A DNA stretch of 64,000 nucleotides from Bacteroides eggerthii (GCF_025146565.1 NZ_CP102258.1:744001-808000), one strand, 5' to 3'. Shown: positions 1 to 9,798, counted from the stretch's first letter. Notes: generated by a model not told the origin, from the sequence alone. Translations and numbers: made by a program.

Positions 1-597
1 GTTTATCCGTTGTGCAATGCTGACGGCAATCACACCGACAGTGGTGGAAATGGCAGTGGTAATCAGTGTCGGGATGAAGATGTCGGTGGGCTGCGCAGCA
101 CCCATTTGCGAACGGTACATCATGATGCTGACAGGTATCAATATCAATCCGGAAGTGTTCAGCACAAGGAACATAATCATCGGGTTGGTGGCTGTGTCTT
201 TCTTCGGATTGAGTTCCTGAAGTTCTTTCATGGCTTTCAGCCCCATTGGGGTAGCGGCATTATCCAACCCCAGCATGTTGGCGGAGAGGTTCATGAAAAT
301 AGATCCCATGGCGGGGTGTCCTTTGGGTATCTCCGGAAAGAGGCGGCAAAACACCGGACTCAACCAGCGGGAGAGTGCGTTGATCATACCGCTGTTTTCA
401 CCGATCTTCATAATGCCGAGCCATAAGGACAGAATGCCGGTCAGCCCCAACGATATTTCGAATGCAGTTTTGGAGGAGTCGAATGTAGAGTTGACAAGTT
501 CCGTAAATATCTCTACATTTCCCATGAACAGGAGTTTGAAGAGCGCCACAATGAAAGCTATTACAAAAAATGCTACCCAAATGTAATTTAAAATCAT
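1..597 (-). CDS. SpmA/SpmB-like nucleoside-recognition (GATE) membrane protein, N-terminal part
   Basis: This reverse-strand frame opens at the ATG at 597 and runs 199 codons off the left edge without a stop, so the C-terminus is outside the window. It begins MILNYIWVAFFVIAFIVALF, a membrane segment, and continues with a region containing NSGMINALSRWLSP and MNLSANMLGLDNAATPMGLK, typical of the SpmA spore-maturation / nucleoside-recognition family. In non-sporing Bacteroidota these are inner-membrane proteins of unknown substrate, often as SpmA-SpmB fusions of about 400 residues; whether this one is fused cannot be seen. The upstream gap to 707 holds two diverging -7 elements: CAAAAGTA (620-627, reverse strand) serves this gene and TATTTTTG (662-669) serves the next gene. 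The family name is secure; the function is not. Confidence 0.8.
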   Translation of the reverse strand, partial: MILNYIWVAFFVIAFIVALFKLLFMGNVEIFTELVNSTFDSSKTAFEISLGLTGILSLWLGIMKIGENSGMINALSRWLSPVFCRLFPEIPKGHPAMGSIFMNLSANMLGLDNAATPMGLKAMKELQELNPKKDTATNPMIMFLVLNTSGLILIPVSIMMYRSQMGAAQPTDIFIPTLITTAISTTVGVIAVSIAQRIN

Positions 598-706
598 AAA
601 ATAATATGTTGATTTTCTGCAAAAGTAGGAATATCTTTCTATTTAGCGTGGAAAAAATTGCTATTTTTGGCAGGTAACATTACGAATAGCAAATATATAA
701 GAGAAT

Positions 707-1411
707 ATGAGACAGTGGGCAAAGGAGATAGAACAGGAGATAAGCGAGTACATAGATCCGGTGAAAAGGGAGTATCTCCCTAATTTTTTCAAAACGGGAA
801 AAGGGCAATATGGCGAAGGCGACAAGTTTCTGGGAGTGGTAGTGCCGAATACCCGTTTAGTGGCCAAGCGGCATAAAGATGCTCCTTTGGATGTTATGGC
901 GGAACTTTTGCAAAGCCAATGGCATGAATGTCGTCTTTGTGCTCTGTTGATGCTGGTGGAGCGCTTCAAGAAAAGCGATGAAAAGGAGAGAAAACGCATT
1001 TATGATTTCTATCTTTCACAGACGTCGCGCATCAATAACTGGGACTTGGTGGACTTGTCTGCTCCGGGTATTGTGGGGGAATATTTGAAAGATAAGTCCC
1101 GCGAAGATCTTTATCGTTTGGCAGGCAGTGAACTGCTTTGGGACCAGCGTATTGCGGTTGTTTCCACTTATACTCTAATCAAAAACGGTGATTTCATTGA
1201 TATTCTGGCGCTTTCCGAACGGCTGTTGCATCATCCGCACGATTTGATGAGAAAGGCAATAGGCTGGATGCTGCGCGAAATGGGGAAGAGGGACAAGGAT
1301 TTGTTGGTGCAGTTTCTGGAGAAATATTGCAAGGTGATGCCGCGTACCATGCTGCGTTATGCCATTGAGAAATTTCCGGAAGAAGAAAGGAAGGAGTTTA
1401 TGAAACGTTGA
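707..1411 (+). CDS. DNA alkylation repair glycosylase, AlkD family
   Basis: The 234-residue protein is all alpha-helical HEAT-like repeat in character and has the length of AlkD (about 235). AlkD removes positively charged alkylated bases such as 7-methylguanine and 3-methyladenine from DNA. The residues known to matter in Bacillus cereus AlkD (Trp109, Asp113, Trp187) have clear counterparts: Trp112 and Asp116 in NNWDLVD, and Trp187 in AIGWMLREMG. It starts at the first ATG after a TATTTTTG -7 element (662-669). It is followed after 41 bp by ruvB, so the two DNA-maintenance genes may be partly co-transcribed, although ruvB also has its own -7 box. Cytoplasmic. Assignment is confident from motif spacing; the base specificity is inferred from the family. 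Confidence 0.88.
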   Translation: MRQWAKEIEQEISEYIDPVKREYLPNFFKTGKGQYGEGDKFLGVVVPNTRLVAKRHKDAPLDVMAELLQSQWHECRLCALLMLVERFKKSDEKERKRIYDFYLSQTSRINNWDLVDLSAPGIVGEYLKDKSREDLYRLAGSELLWDQRIAVVSTYTLIKNGDFIDILALSERLLHHPHDLMRKAIGWMLREMGKRDKDLLVQFLEKYCKVMPRTMLRYAIEKFPEEERKEFMKR

Positions 1412-1452
1412 AAGATTTGCATTATCTTTGTCGCTGTATATACTGATTTTGA

Positions 1453-2484
1453 ATGGAACAAGAAGATTTTAACATACGTGATCATCAACTGACCAGCAAG
1501 GAGCGTGACTTCGAGAACGCTCTCCGTCCTTTGAATTTCGAGGATTTCAGCGGACAGGATAAAGTGGTTGATAATTTGCGTATTTTCGTAAAGGCTGCCC
1601 GCCTCAGAGGCGAGGCCTTGGATCATGTATTGCTTCATGGTCCTCCCGGATTGGGAAAAACCACACTTTCCAACATTATAGCCAACGAACTGGGAGTAGG
1701 CTTCAAGATTACTTCCGGGCCGGTGCTCGACAAGCCGGGTGATCTGGCCGGTGTCCTTACCAGTCTGGAACCGAACGATGTGCTTTTCATTGACGAAATA
1801 CATCGGTTGAGTCCTGTGGTGGAGGAGTACCTGTATTCGGCTATGGAGGATTACCGCATTGATATTATGATCGACAAAGGCCCGTCGGCACGAAGCATAC
1901 AGATCGACCTGAATCCGTTTACTTTAGTGGGCGCTACCACCCGTAGCGGTTTGCTGACTGCTCCGTTGCGTGCCCGTTTTGGCATCAACCTTCATTTGGA
2001 ATATTACGATGATGATGTGTTGAGTGGCATCATCCGTCGTTCGGCAAGTATTCTGGATGTTCCTTGTTCCACAAAGGCTGCTTCGGAGATTGCAGGACGC
2101 AGTCGGGGTACGCCGCGTATTGCCAATGCTTTGCTGCGCCGCGTGAGGGACTTTGCGCAGGTGAAAGGTTCGGGCAGCATCGATACGCAGATCGCTAATT
2201 TTGCGCTCGAAGCGCTGAATATTGACAAATACGGTCTGGATGAGATAGACAATAAGATACTTTGTACGATTATCGATAAGTTCAAGGGTGGTCCGGTAGG
2301 CCTGACAACCATTGCTACGGCTTTGGGAGAAGATGCAGGCACTATTGAAGAGGTATATGAACCGTTCTTGATAAAGGAAGGTTTCTTGAAGCGCACTCCT
2401 CGCGGTCGTGAAGTAACGGAGCTGGCTTACAAACATTTGGGACGAAGCCTCTACAATAGTCAGAGAACGTTGTTTAATGATTGA
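1453..2484 (+). CDS. ruvB: Holliday junction branch migration helicase RuvB
   Basis: The 343-residue AAA+ ATPase has the usual RuvB length. Walker A is GPPGLGKT at residues 63-70, followed by the Walker B segment LFIDEIHRL near residue 115, the sensor region [18 protein letters not shown], and a C-terminal winged-helix part ending in [13 protein letters not shown]. RuvB forms hexameric rings that pump DNA through the RuvA-bound Holliday junction during recombinational repair. ruvA and ruvC are not adjacent here. A TATCTTTG -7 element at 1423-1430 lies just upstream, inside the short gap after the alkD-like gene. The next gene starts 67 bp after the stop. Confidence 0.97.
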   Translation: MEQEDFNIRDHQLTSKERDFENALRPLNFEDFSGQDKVVDNLRIFVKAARLRGEALDHVLLHGPPGLGKTTLSNIIANELGVGFKITSGPVLDKPGDLAGVLTSLEPNDVLFIDEIHRLSPVVEEYLYSAMEDYRIDIMIDKGPSARSIQIDLNPFTLVGATTRSGLLTAPLRARFGINLHLEYYDDDVLSGIIRRSASILDVPCSTKAASEIAGRSRGTPRIANALLRRVRDFAQVKGSGSIDTQIANFALEALNIDKYGLDEIDNKILCTIIDKFKGGPVGLTTIATALGEDAGTIEEVYEPFLIKEGFLKRTPRGREVTELAYKHLGRSLYNSQRTLFND

Positions 2485-2551
2485 CGTTTTCCGGTAAACG
2501 ATCGGCATGGAGTATAATGGAGCATTGAAAAATTGCTAAACACTAAATAAC

Positions 2552-3997
2552 GTGGCTGGATTAAAATCATTGGCAAAAGAAACTGCCATTTACGGGTTGA
2601 GCAGTATTGTGGGGCGTTTCCTCAACTATCTGTTAGTACCCGTATATACCATGGCCTTGTCTGCGCAGTCGGGAGGTTATGGCGTTGTGACTAATATCTA
2701 TGCGTGGGTGGCGCTGTTGCTGGTGCTGTTGACGTGCGGCATGGAGACGGGCTTTTTCCGCTTTGCCAATAAAGGAGAGGACGACCCGATGCGGGTATAT
2801 TCCACAACATTACTCAGCGTAGGCATCGGTGCGTTGACATTCCTTGCTCTGGGATTGTTGTTTCTTCAACCCGTTGCCGATTGGCTGGAGTATGGAGAAC
2901 ATCCCTGGTATGTGGGAATGATGATGATTGTAGTGGCGATGGATGCCATTCAAAGTATTCCTTTCGCTTATTTGCGCTATAAGAAACGTCCTATTAAGTT
3001 TGCGGCGCTCAAACTGTTGTTCATCTTCCTGAACATAGCCTTGAACCTGATTTATTACGTCTGGATGGAAGGCGATGACGTGGCGTATGCTTTCCTCTTC
3101 AACCTTGTATGCACCTCTACCATTATGCTTTGCATGATACCCGAATTGCGCGGCTTCACTTATGTGCTGGACAAGAAACTGTTGAAGCGGATGCTTGCTT
3201 ATAGCTTGCCGTTGCTGGTGTTGGGCATTGCGGGTATTCTGAATCAGGTGGCGGACAAGATAATCTTTCCCTTTGTGTATCCTGACGAGGCGGAAGCCAC
3301 CGTACAGCTTGGCATCTATGGAGCCGCCAGCAAGATTGCAATGGTAATGGCAATGCTGACACAGGCCTTCCGTTATGCTTACGAGCCTTTCGTGTTCGGT
3401 AAGAGTCGTGATAAGGACAATAAACAGGTGTATGCACAGGCCATGAAGTTCTTTATCATCTTCACGCTGGTTGCTTTTCTTGCGGTGATGTTCTATTTGG
3501 ATATTCTCCGGTATATCATCGGTCGCGACTATTGGCCGGGGTTGCGTGTGGTTCCTATCGTAATGGCTGCGGAGATTTTTATGGGAATTTACTTTAATCT
3601 TTCTTTTTGGTATAAGCTGATTGATGAAACGCGATGGGGGGCTTATTTCTCATTGATAGGTTGCACAATTCTGGTGGCGATGAATGTCCTTTTGATTCCG
3701 AAGTACGGTTATATGGCTTGTGCATGGGCCGGATTTACGGGATATGGTGTAGCTATGCTGCTCTCTTATTTTGTCGGTCAGAAGAAATATCCTATCCGGT
3801 ATGATTTGAAGTCAATCGGATGTTATGTGCTCCTGGCTGCCATACTCTATGTAATTGCGGAATATGTGCCGATTGGAAATATCTATCTTCGTATGGCTTT
3901 CCGCACGTTGCTATTATCCTTATTTGTAGCTTATATTATAAAGCGTGACTTACCGCTTGGCCAAATACCTGTTATCAATCGTTTTATTAGAAAATAG
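2552..3997 (+). CDS. Polysaccharide biosynthesis / flippase-like membrane protein (MOP superfamily)
   Basis: The 481-residue protein carries about a dozen hydrophobic helices over its whole length and begins AGLKSLAKETAIYGLSSIVG, the usual opening of Wzx/MurJ-like exporters (Polysacc_synt family). Such proteins flip lipid-linked saccharides across the inner membrane. The only start that includes this conserved opening is GTG at 2552; no ATG lies close upstream in frame. There are no glycosyltransferases nearby, so it is an orphan flippase whose substrate cannot be predicted. It sits between ruvB and a DUF389 gene that begins 8 bp after its stop, so those two are likely co-transcribed. Confidence 0.85.
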   Translation: MAGLKSLAKETAIYGLSSIVGRFLNYLLVPVYTMALSAQSGGYGVVTNIYAWVALLLVLLTCGMETGFFRFANKGEDDPMRVYSTTLLSVGIGALTFLALGLLFLQPVADWLEYGEHPWYVGMMMIVVAMDAIQSIPFAYLRYKKRPIKFAALKLLFIFLNIALNLIYYVWMEGDDVAYAFLFNLVCTSTIMLCMIPELRGFTYVLDKKLLKRMLAYSLPLLVLGIAGILNQVADKIIFPFVYPDEAEATVQLGIYGAASKIAMVMAMLTQAFRYAYEPFVFGKSRDKDNKQVYAQAMKFFIIFTLVAFLAVMFYLDILRYIIGRDYWPGLRVVPIVMAAEIFMGIYFNLSFWYKLIDETRWGAYFSLIGCTILVAMNVLLIPKYGYMACAWAGFTGYGVAMLLSYFVGQKKYPIRYDLKSIGCYVLLAAILYVIAEYVPIGNIYLRMAFRTLLLSLFVAYIIKRDLPLGQIPVINRFIRK

Positions 3998-4005
3998 TTT
4001 ATTTT

Positions 4006-5376
4006 ATGGAACAGCCTGTCAATTCCAACAGAAACGCATTTGCAATCAAGAACTTTCTGAAAGAGTATCTGGATTTACGCAAAGATAAAGACAATGAGCT
4101 CGAAACTGTCGATTCCATTCGGAAGGGTGTTGAGTTTAAGGGAGCCAATTTGTGGATTCTGATATTTGCTATCTTTATGGCCTCACTCGGTTTGAATGTC
4201 AATTCCACCGCCGTAATTATCGGCGCGATGCTTATCTCTCCGTTGATGGGACCTATAATGGGTGTGGGGCTTTCGGTCGGTCTGAATGACTTTGAACTGA
4301 TGAAACGTTCACTGAAAAGTTTCTTGATAACCACCTTGTTCAGTGTTACCACCGCCACCATATTCTTTTTGGTCAGTCCGGTTGCCGAGGGACAGTCGGA
4401 GTTGCTGGCACGTACCTCACCTACGATTTATGACGTATTCATCGCATTAATGGGTGGCCTTGCGGGAGTAACGGCGCTTTCCACCAAAGAAAAAGGGAAT
4501 GTGATTCCGGGTGTCGCCATTGCTACGGCGTTGATGCCGCCGCTGTGTACAGCCGGTTACGGATTGGCAACGGGCAATCTGATTTATTTCCTCGGTGCAT
4601 TCTATCTTTATTTCATCAACTCCGTCTTCATCAGTCTGGCTACTTTTATCGGTGTGCGTGTGATGCATTTCCAACGCAAAGAGTTTGTGGATAAGAATCG
4701 TGAGAAGAAAGTGCGGAAGTATATCGTACTGATAGCTATTGTCACGATGTGCCCGGCTGTATATCTTACGGTAGGGATTATTCAGGATACTTTCTTTGAA
4801 AGCGCAGCAAACCGTTTTGTAAACGAACAGCTTGCGTTTGAAAACACACAGGTATTGGATAAAAAAATCCATCATGAAGGCAAACAGCACGAAATACGCG
4901 TAGTCTTGATAGGGCAGGAAGTGCCGGAAGCCTCTATTGCCATAGCCCGCAGTAAAATGAAAGATTATAAACTGGATAATACCAAACTGGTTGTGCTTCA
5001 AGGGATGAACAACGAGTCGGTGGATATTTCCTCTATTCGGGCCATGGTTATGGAGGATTTCTATAAGAACAGTGAGCAGCGTCTGGTGGAGCAGAAACAA
5101 CAAATCTCTTCATTGGAAAAGAACTTGGAACAGTATCGGAAATACGATGAATTGGGCAAAAAGATTATTCCTGAGTTGAAAGTGCTTTATCCTTCCGTTA
5201 AGTCGGTTTCCATTTCTCATGCACTCGAACTGACGGTTGACTCAGTACGGATAGATACCGTTACGCTTGCTGTCTTGAAGTTCGGCAAGCATCCGGACAC
5301 CCATGAGAAAGAGAAGATTACCGAATGGCTGAAAGCGCGTACCGGTTCCAGTCGGTTAAGGTTGATTGCTGAATGA
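4006..5376 (+). CDS. DUF389 / TIGR00341-type membrane protein
   Basis: The 456-residue protein has a hydrophobic core from about residue 45 to 265. This includes ILIFAIFMASLGLNVNSTAV followed by an IIGAMLISPLMGPIMG segment, the signature of the DUF389 family. After the membrane part comes a soluble C-terminal half with a heptad-like stretch near residues 355-385 (EQRLVEQKQQISSLEKNLEQ) that may form a coiled coil. The biochemical role of DUF389 proteins is not established. The start ATG lies 8 bp after the flippase stop, and the next gene's start codon is 31 bp downstream, which suggests one transcript. Confidence 0.85.
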   Translation: MEQPVNSNRNAFAIKNFLKEYLDLRKDKDNELETVDSIRKGVEFKGANLWILIFAIFMASLGLNVNSTAVIIGAMLISPLMGPIMGVGLSVGLNDFELMKRSLKSFLITTLFSVTTATIFFLVSPVAEGQSELLARTSPTIYDVFIALMGGLAGVTALSTKEKGNVIPGVAIATALMPPLCTAGYGLATGNLIYFLGAFYLYFINSVFISLATFIGVRVMHFQRKEFVDKNREKKVRKYIVLIAIVTMCPAVYLTVGIIQDTFFESAANRFVNEQLAFENTQVLDKKIHHEGKQHEIRVVLIGQEVPEASIAIARSKMKDYKLDNTKLVVLQGMNNESVDISSIRAMVMEDFYKNSEQRLVEQKQQISSLEKNLEQYRKYDELGKKIIPELKVLYPSVKSVSISHALELTVDSVRIDTVTLAVLKFGKHPDTHEKEKITEWLKARTGSSRLRLIAE

Positions 5377-5407
5377 TATTTGTTTCAGATACATAGAGCG
5401 AAATGAT

Positions 5408-7549
5408 ATGAAATTTAGGTTCGTAATTATAGCCGTTTGTTGCTTCTTCACTTTAGCGGTGCGGGCGGATGAGGGCATGTGGATGCTGGGCAATCTGGAT
5501 AAACAGACACGCCGTACCATGAAAGAGCTTGGCCTGCAGATGCCGGCAGATAAACTGTACAGTTCCAGACGCCCTTCATTGAAGGATGCCGTAGTCAGCT
5601 TCGGTGGCTTTTGTTCGGGGGTGGTTGTGTCGGAAGACGGATTGGTATTTACGAATCATCATTGCGGTTTCAGTTGTGTACAGCAACATTCTTCTGTGGA
5701 ACACGACTATCTGAAAGACGGTTTTGTGGCGCATAGCCGCAGCGAGGAGTTGCCGAATCCGGAGCTTTACGTCCGTTTCCTGTTGCGGACGGAGGATGTT
5801 ACAAAACGGGTGCTCGGCGCGGTGAAACCGGGGATGGCCGAAGCGGAACGCTCCGCTACGATCGACTCGGTGATGTTTGCCGTTAGTGAAGAAGTGGCTC
5901 ATAAAGATTCGACTTTGGTAGGAATTGTAGATGCCTATTATGGCGGCAATGAGTTTTGGCTGTCCGTCTATCGCGATTATAACGATGTCCGGCTGGTGTT
6001 TGCGCCGCCCTCTTCGGTTGGAAAGTTTGGTTGGGATACGGATAATTGGGTGTGGCCGCGCCATACGGGCGATTTCTGCGTATTTCGTATCTATGCCGAT
6101 AGGAACAACCGCCCGGCGGATTATTCGCCGGAAAACGTCCCTTATCATCCCGAATATGTGGCTCCGGTTTCGCTTGACGGATATAAAGAAGGTTCTTTCT
6201 GCATGACATTGGGGTATCCGGGCAGAACGGAACGCTATCTCTCTTCGTTTGGCATCGAAGAGATGATGAATAACGACAACCAGGCGCAAATAGATGTCCG
6301 GGGTATTAAGCAGGCTATCTGGAAGCGTGAAATGGACAGGCGGGACAGTATCCGCATAAAGTATGCCTCCAAATATGATGAAAGCTCCAATTACTGGAAA
6401 AACAGTATCGGAGTGAACAGGGCCATCCGGAAGTCGCATATTCTGGAGAAGAAGCGTGCGATGGAGCAGGAACTTCGCCGTTGGATACAACAGACGCCCG
6501 GAGAACGTGAGACGTTATTGCAGCTGTTTCCTGATTTGGAACTGGATTATAAAAATGTGCGTGAAGCCAATCATGCATTGGCCTATTTTGCCGAAGCATT
6601 TCTGAATGGGCCGGAGTTGGTGCAATTGGCTTTGTCCATTTTGAATTTCGATTTTGAGGGGGAACAGAAGGCTGTTGTGGCTAATCTGAAAGCGATTGTA
6701 GAGAAATACGCCAATTTGGATCTGGAGATTGACAAGGAGGTCTTTACAGCTATGCTGAAGGAGTATCGTTCCAAAGTGGATTCTACCTATCTACCGGAAT
6801 TTTATGGTACGATTGCCACCCGGTATGGCGGCAATGACAAGGCTTATGTGGACAGCCTGTATGCAAGTTCGGAATTGACTACTCCACGCGGTTTGAAACG
6901 CTTTTTGGAGCAGGATACTACGTATCACATCTATGATGATCCTGCCATAAACCTGGGGATTGATCTGATTGGCAAGATGTTTGAAATCAATATGCAGACG
7001 AGGGAGCCTGCCATGAATATTGCCCGTAATGAGCGTTTGTTGAATGGTGCCGTACGCAGGATGTATTCGTCCCGTAATTTCTATCCCGACGCAAATTCTA
7101 CCATGCGTTTGAGTTTTGGTACGGTATGCGGATATACTCCGTTTGACGGTGCTGAATACGATTATCATACAACGACTAAAGGCATCCTCGAAAAGGTGAA
7201 AGCCCACGCAGGTGATGTGGATTTTGAGGTGCAGCCGGAGATTCTTTCTTTGTTCTCCAATCGTGACTTTGGCAGGTATGCCGATGAAAAGGGGGAAATG
7301 AACGTTTGCTTTATCTCTAATAATGACATAACGGGCGGCAATTCGGGAAGCGCCATGTTTAATGCAAAAGGAGAACTTCTCGGATTGGCTTTTGACGGCA
7401 ATTGGGAAGCGATGGGCAGTGACATCCTCTATGAACCGAAGATGCAGCGTTGCATCGGGGTGGATGTACGCTACATCTTGTTCATGATAGAAAGATATGG
7501 CAAGGCCGGAAACCTGATACGGGAACTGAAGATAGCTTCCGGCAGATAA
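5408..7549 (+). CDS. Secreted S46 dipeptidyl-peptidase, DPP7 type
   Basis: I take the ATG at 5408, which gives 713 residues and begins directly with a signal peptide (MKFRFVIIAVCCFFTLAVRA, cleavage near residue 20); an in-frame ATG 42 bp upstream would bury it. The chymotrypsin-like S46 triad is visible: His in TNHHCGF (residues 82-88), Asp in the RHTGDFCVFR segment and Ser in GGNSGSAMF. Eighteen residues after that Ser lies Gly in LAFDGNW. In Porphyromonas this position is Gly in DPP7 (hydrophobic P1) and Arg in DPP11 (acidic P1), so this enzyme should be DPP7-like. It would release dipeptides from peptides in the periplasm or at the surface. The gene converges on ahpF with 5 bp between stop codons. 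Confidence 0.92.
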   Translation: MKFRFVIIAVCCFFTLAVRADEGMWMLGNLDKQTRRTMKELGLQMPADKLYSSRRPSLKDAVVSFGGFCSGVVVSEDGLVFTNHHCGFSCVQQHSSVEHDYLKDGFVAHSRSEELPNPELYVRFLLRTEDVTKRVLGAVKPGMAEAERSATIDSVMFAVSEEVAHKDSTLVGIVDAYYGGNEFWLSVYRDYNDVRLVFAPPSSVGKFGWDTDNWVWPRHTGDFCVFRIYADRNNRPADYSPENVPYHPEYVAPVSLDGYKEGSFCMTLGYPGRTERYLSSFGIEEMMNNDNQAQIDVRGIKQAIWKREMDRRDSIRIKYASKYDESSNYWKNSIGVNRAIRKSHILEKKRAMEQELRRWIQQTPGERETLLQLFPDLELDYKNVREANHALAYFAEAFLNGPELVQLALSILNFDFEGEQKAVVANLKAIVEKYANLDLEIDKEVFTAMLKEYRSKVDSTYLPEFYGTIATRYGGNDKAYVDSLYASSELTTPRGLKRFLEQDTTYHIYDDPAINLGIDLIGKMFEINMQTREPAMNIARNERLLNGAVRRMYSSRNFYPDANSTMRLSFGTVCGYTPFDGAEYDYHTTTKGILEKVKAHAGDVDFEVQPEILSLFSNRDFGRYADEKGEMNVCFISNNDITGGNSGSAMFNAKGELLGLAFDGNWEAMGSDILYEPKMQRCIGVDVRYILFMIERYGKAGNLIRELKIASGR

Positions 7550-7554
7550 ACGGG

Positions 7555-9114
7555 TTATATTATTCCCCTGATACGGTCGTCAAAAGCGGACAACGCTGCC
7601 TTGGCGCCTTCTCCCATAGCTATGACAATCTGCTTGTAGGGCACGTTGGATACGTCTCCTGCCGCATATACTCCCGGAATCGTGGTACGGCAGAATGTGT
7701 CCGTCTTGATTTCACCGGACGTCGTTGTTTCCAGTACATCGCGGAAAAGCGCACTGTTGGCTGCCAGGCCTATTTGTACGAAGATGCCGTCCAATGGATA
7801 GTCACGCTCTTCATTGGTAATACGGTTCTTGATGCGGATACCGGTTACTTTTTCGCCGTTGCCTTCCACCCGGATGGTTTGTGAAGAGGTGAATATCTCC
7901 ACGTTGGGAAGGCTTTGGGCTTTCTCCTGCAGGATACGGTCGGCTTTCAGTGTGTCGGCAAACTCAAAGACGGTTACTTCCTTGCAGATGCCTGCCAGAT
8001 CAATGGCGGCTTCTATGCCGGAGTTCCCGCCGCCGATGACAGCCACATGCTTGCCTTGATAGAAAGGACCGTCGCAATGCGGGCAAAAGGCTACGCCGCG
8101 TCCGATATATTCGGTCTCTCCCTCTACATTCAGTTTGCGCCAGCTTGCACCTGTGGCAATGATTACGGCAGGAGCCGTAAACGTTTCTCCACCACCGGAA
8201 AAGACCTTTTTCTCTTTGCCTTGGAGCTCCGCTTTCTCTATTCTCCGGTTTTCAAAGACTTCAACGGGGTAATGTCCTATATGGTTCTTGAGTGCGTCGG
8301 CAAGTTGCGAGCCGGTTGTTTGAGGTATGGAAATCAGGTTTTCGATGCCTACGGTTTCTTTTACCTGTCCGCCTATTCTTTCGGCGATAATAGCGACGCG
8401 CAACCCTTTGCGGGCAGAATAAATGGCTGCTGAAGTTCCGGCAGGTCCTCCACCGAGGACAAGCAGATCGAATTTCCTTGGGACAGGCGCTGCATCTTCT
8501 TGTGGCAGGCTTCCGAAAGTGTCTTCCAACTTTTGAAGAAGTTCTCCTAAAGAGCCGCGTCCCACATGGAACTGCTTTCCATTGGCATAAACGGACGGTA
8601 CGGCTTGTATTTTCAGTGCATCTGCTTCTTCCTGAAAGAGAGCCCCGTCTATCATCTCATGGGTGATGTGGGGATTCAGCAGCGCCATGATATTCAATGC
8701 TTGCACTATGTCAGGACAATTGGTGCAGGTCAGTGACACATAGGTTTGCAGGCGGATTGTTCCTTTCAGTGCTCTGATGCGGCGGCCGATACTTTCATCC
8801 GGCAGGTTTTTCCCCTTTCCATCGGCATTTAGTACAGCGAGAAGCAGGGAGCTGAATTCGTGTCCACCCGGGATTGCGCGAAATTTTATTCCGGTTTCCT
8901 GCTCCTCTTTCAGGAGGGTGAACTCCGGTCCGGACGTCTCGGTTTCGGTTAGCCGGCAGGAGAGTTTGTCGGAACAACTCGTTATTTCATTTAGAAAATC
9001 AATCAGCTCGCGAGCCTGTTCATGCTTCGGATTACAAGTGATGTGGAAAGTATAGCGGGCTTCCAATGGTTGGAATATGCTCCGCACTTGGTCTAATATA
9101 TTTGTTTCTAACAT
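7555..9114 (-). CDS. ahpF: Alkyl hydroperoxide reductase subunit F
   Basis: The 519-residue protein is collinear with AhpF (521 residues in E. coli). The N-terminal tandem thioredoxin-like domain has the CxxC pair Cys130/Cys133 (TCTNCPD). The thioredoxin-reductase-like part has the FAD motif GGGPAG (221-226), the redox pair Cys344/Cys347 (AFCPHCDGP) and the NAD-binding GGGNSG just after it. AhpF passes electrons from NADH to AhpC, which reduces H2O2 and organic peroxides in the cytoplasm. It lies downstream of ahpC on the same strand, 117 bp apart, with a hairpin in the gap that may lower its expression relative to ahpC. Confidence 0.96.
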   Translation of the reverse strand: MLETNILDQVRSIFQPLEARYTFHITCNPKHEQARELIDFLNEITSCSDKLSCRLTETETSGPEFTLLKEEQETGIKFRAIPGGHEFSSLLLAVLNADGKGKNLPDESIGRRIRALKGTIRLQTYVSLTCTNCPDIVQALNIMALLNPHITHEMIDGALFQEEADALKIQAVPSVYANGKQFHVGRGSLGELLQKLEDTFGSLPQEDAAPVPRKFDLLVLGGGPAGTSAAIYSARKGLRVAIIAERIGGQVKETVGIENLISIPQTTGSQLADALKNHIGHYPVEVFENRRIEKAELQGKEKKVFSGGGETFTAPAVIIATGASWRKLNVEGETEYIGRGVAFCPHCDGPFYQGKHVAVIGGGNSGIEAAIDLAGICKEVTVFEFADTLKADRILQEKAQSLPNVEIFTSSQTIRVEGNGEKVTGIRIKNRITNEERDYPLDGIFVQIGLAANSALFRDVLETTTSGEIKTDTFCRTTIPGVYAAGDVSNVPYKQIVIAMGEGAKAALSAFDDRIRGII

Positions 9115-9147
9115 GATGATGCGGGTCTTTAATGTTGAGGTATAAAA

Positions 9148-9200
9148 AGAGACTATCTCCTTTCTTTTGCTCTTGCAAGGAAGAGATAGGGATAGTCTCT
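9148..9200 (-). terminator. Hairpin between ahpC and ahpF (partial terminator or attenuator)
   Basis: AGAGACTATC at 9148-9157 pairs perfectly with GATAGTCTCT at 9191-9200. It lies in the ahpC-ahpF gap. On the reverse strand the right arm runs into GAGTCTCT then TTTTTATACC, so it looks like an intrinsic terminator that ahpC transcripts must read through to reach ahpF. Confidence 0.6.
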
Positions 9201-9231
9201 ACATAGTAACATTTACCGTATGGGGGTACGG

Positions 9232-9798
9232 CTAAATCTTACCGACTAGGTCGATACTCGGCTTCAAAGTGGCAGCACCCTTTTTCCATTTGGCGGGGCA
9301 AACCTCACCGTCATGGGTGGCTACGAATTGTGCAGCTTCTACCTTGCGGAGTAGTTCGTCTGCATTACGTCCGATGCTGTTGTCTTGTATTTCGGCAAGT
9401 TTGATTTTGCCTTCGGGGTTTACGAGGAATGTACCGCGGTAGGCCATGCCTTCTTCCTCAATCATTACACCAAATGAACGGCTCAATGCGCCTGTGGGGT
9501 CTGCCAACATCGGATATTTAATCTTGCGGATGCTTTCGGAAGCATCATGCCATGCCTTGTGTACGAAGTGGGAGTCTGTGCTTACGGAGTAAACCTCTAC
9601 ACCCATTGCCTGAAATTGGTCGTATTTTTCTGCAACATCAACCAATTCGGTAGGACATACAAACGTAAAGTCTGCCGGATAGAAGAAGAAAATAGCCCAT
9701 TTGCCTTTTACGTCTTCGTTGGTTACTGTCTTGAAACTTCCGTTTTGGAAAGCCTGAACTTTGAATTCAGGGAGTTGAGAGTTGATAATCGGTTCCAT
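9232..9798 (-). CDS. ahpC: Alkyl hydroperoxide reductase subunit C (2-Cys peroxiredoxin)
   Basis: The 188-residue protein has the AhpC/Prx1 layout. The peroxidatic Cys48 lies in FTFVCPTEL, and the resolving Cys167 lies in GEVCPAKW near the C-terminus. It reduces hydrogen peroxide, alkyl peroxides and peroxynitrite in the cytoplasm and is recharged by AhpF, encoded just downstream. A well-formed Bacteroides promoter (9840-9872) precedes it, with an OxyR-like operator immediately upstream (9880-9915). Peroxide induction through OxyR is the expected control, inferred from operator layout and gene neighbourhood. Confidence 0.97.
   Translation of the reverse strand: MEPIINSQLPEFKVQAFQNGSFKTVTNEDVKGKWAIFFFYPADFTFVCPTELVDVAEKYDQFQAMGVEVYSVSTDSHFVHKAWHDASESIRKIKYPMLADPTGALSRSFGVMIEEEGMAYRGTFLVNPEGKIKLAEIQDNSIGRNADELLRKVEAAQFVATHDGEVCPAKWKKGAATLKPSIDLVGKI

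Noticed and set aside
5576..6490. Open frame of 304 codons on the reverse strand
   Set aside because: Antisense to the S46 peptidase gene, with no recognisable domain.
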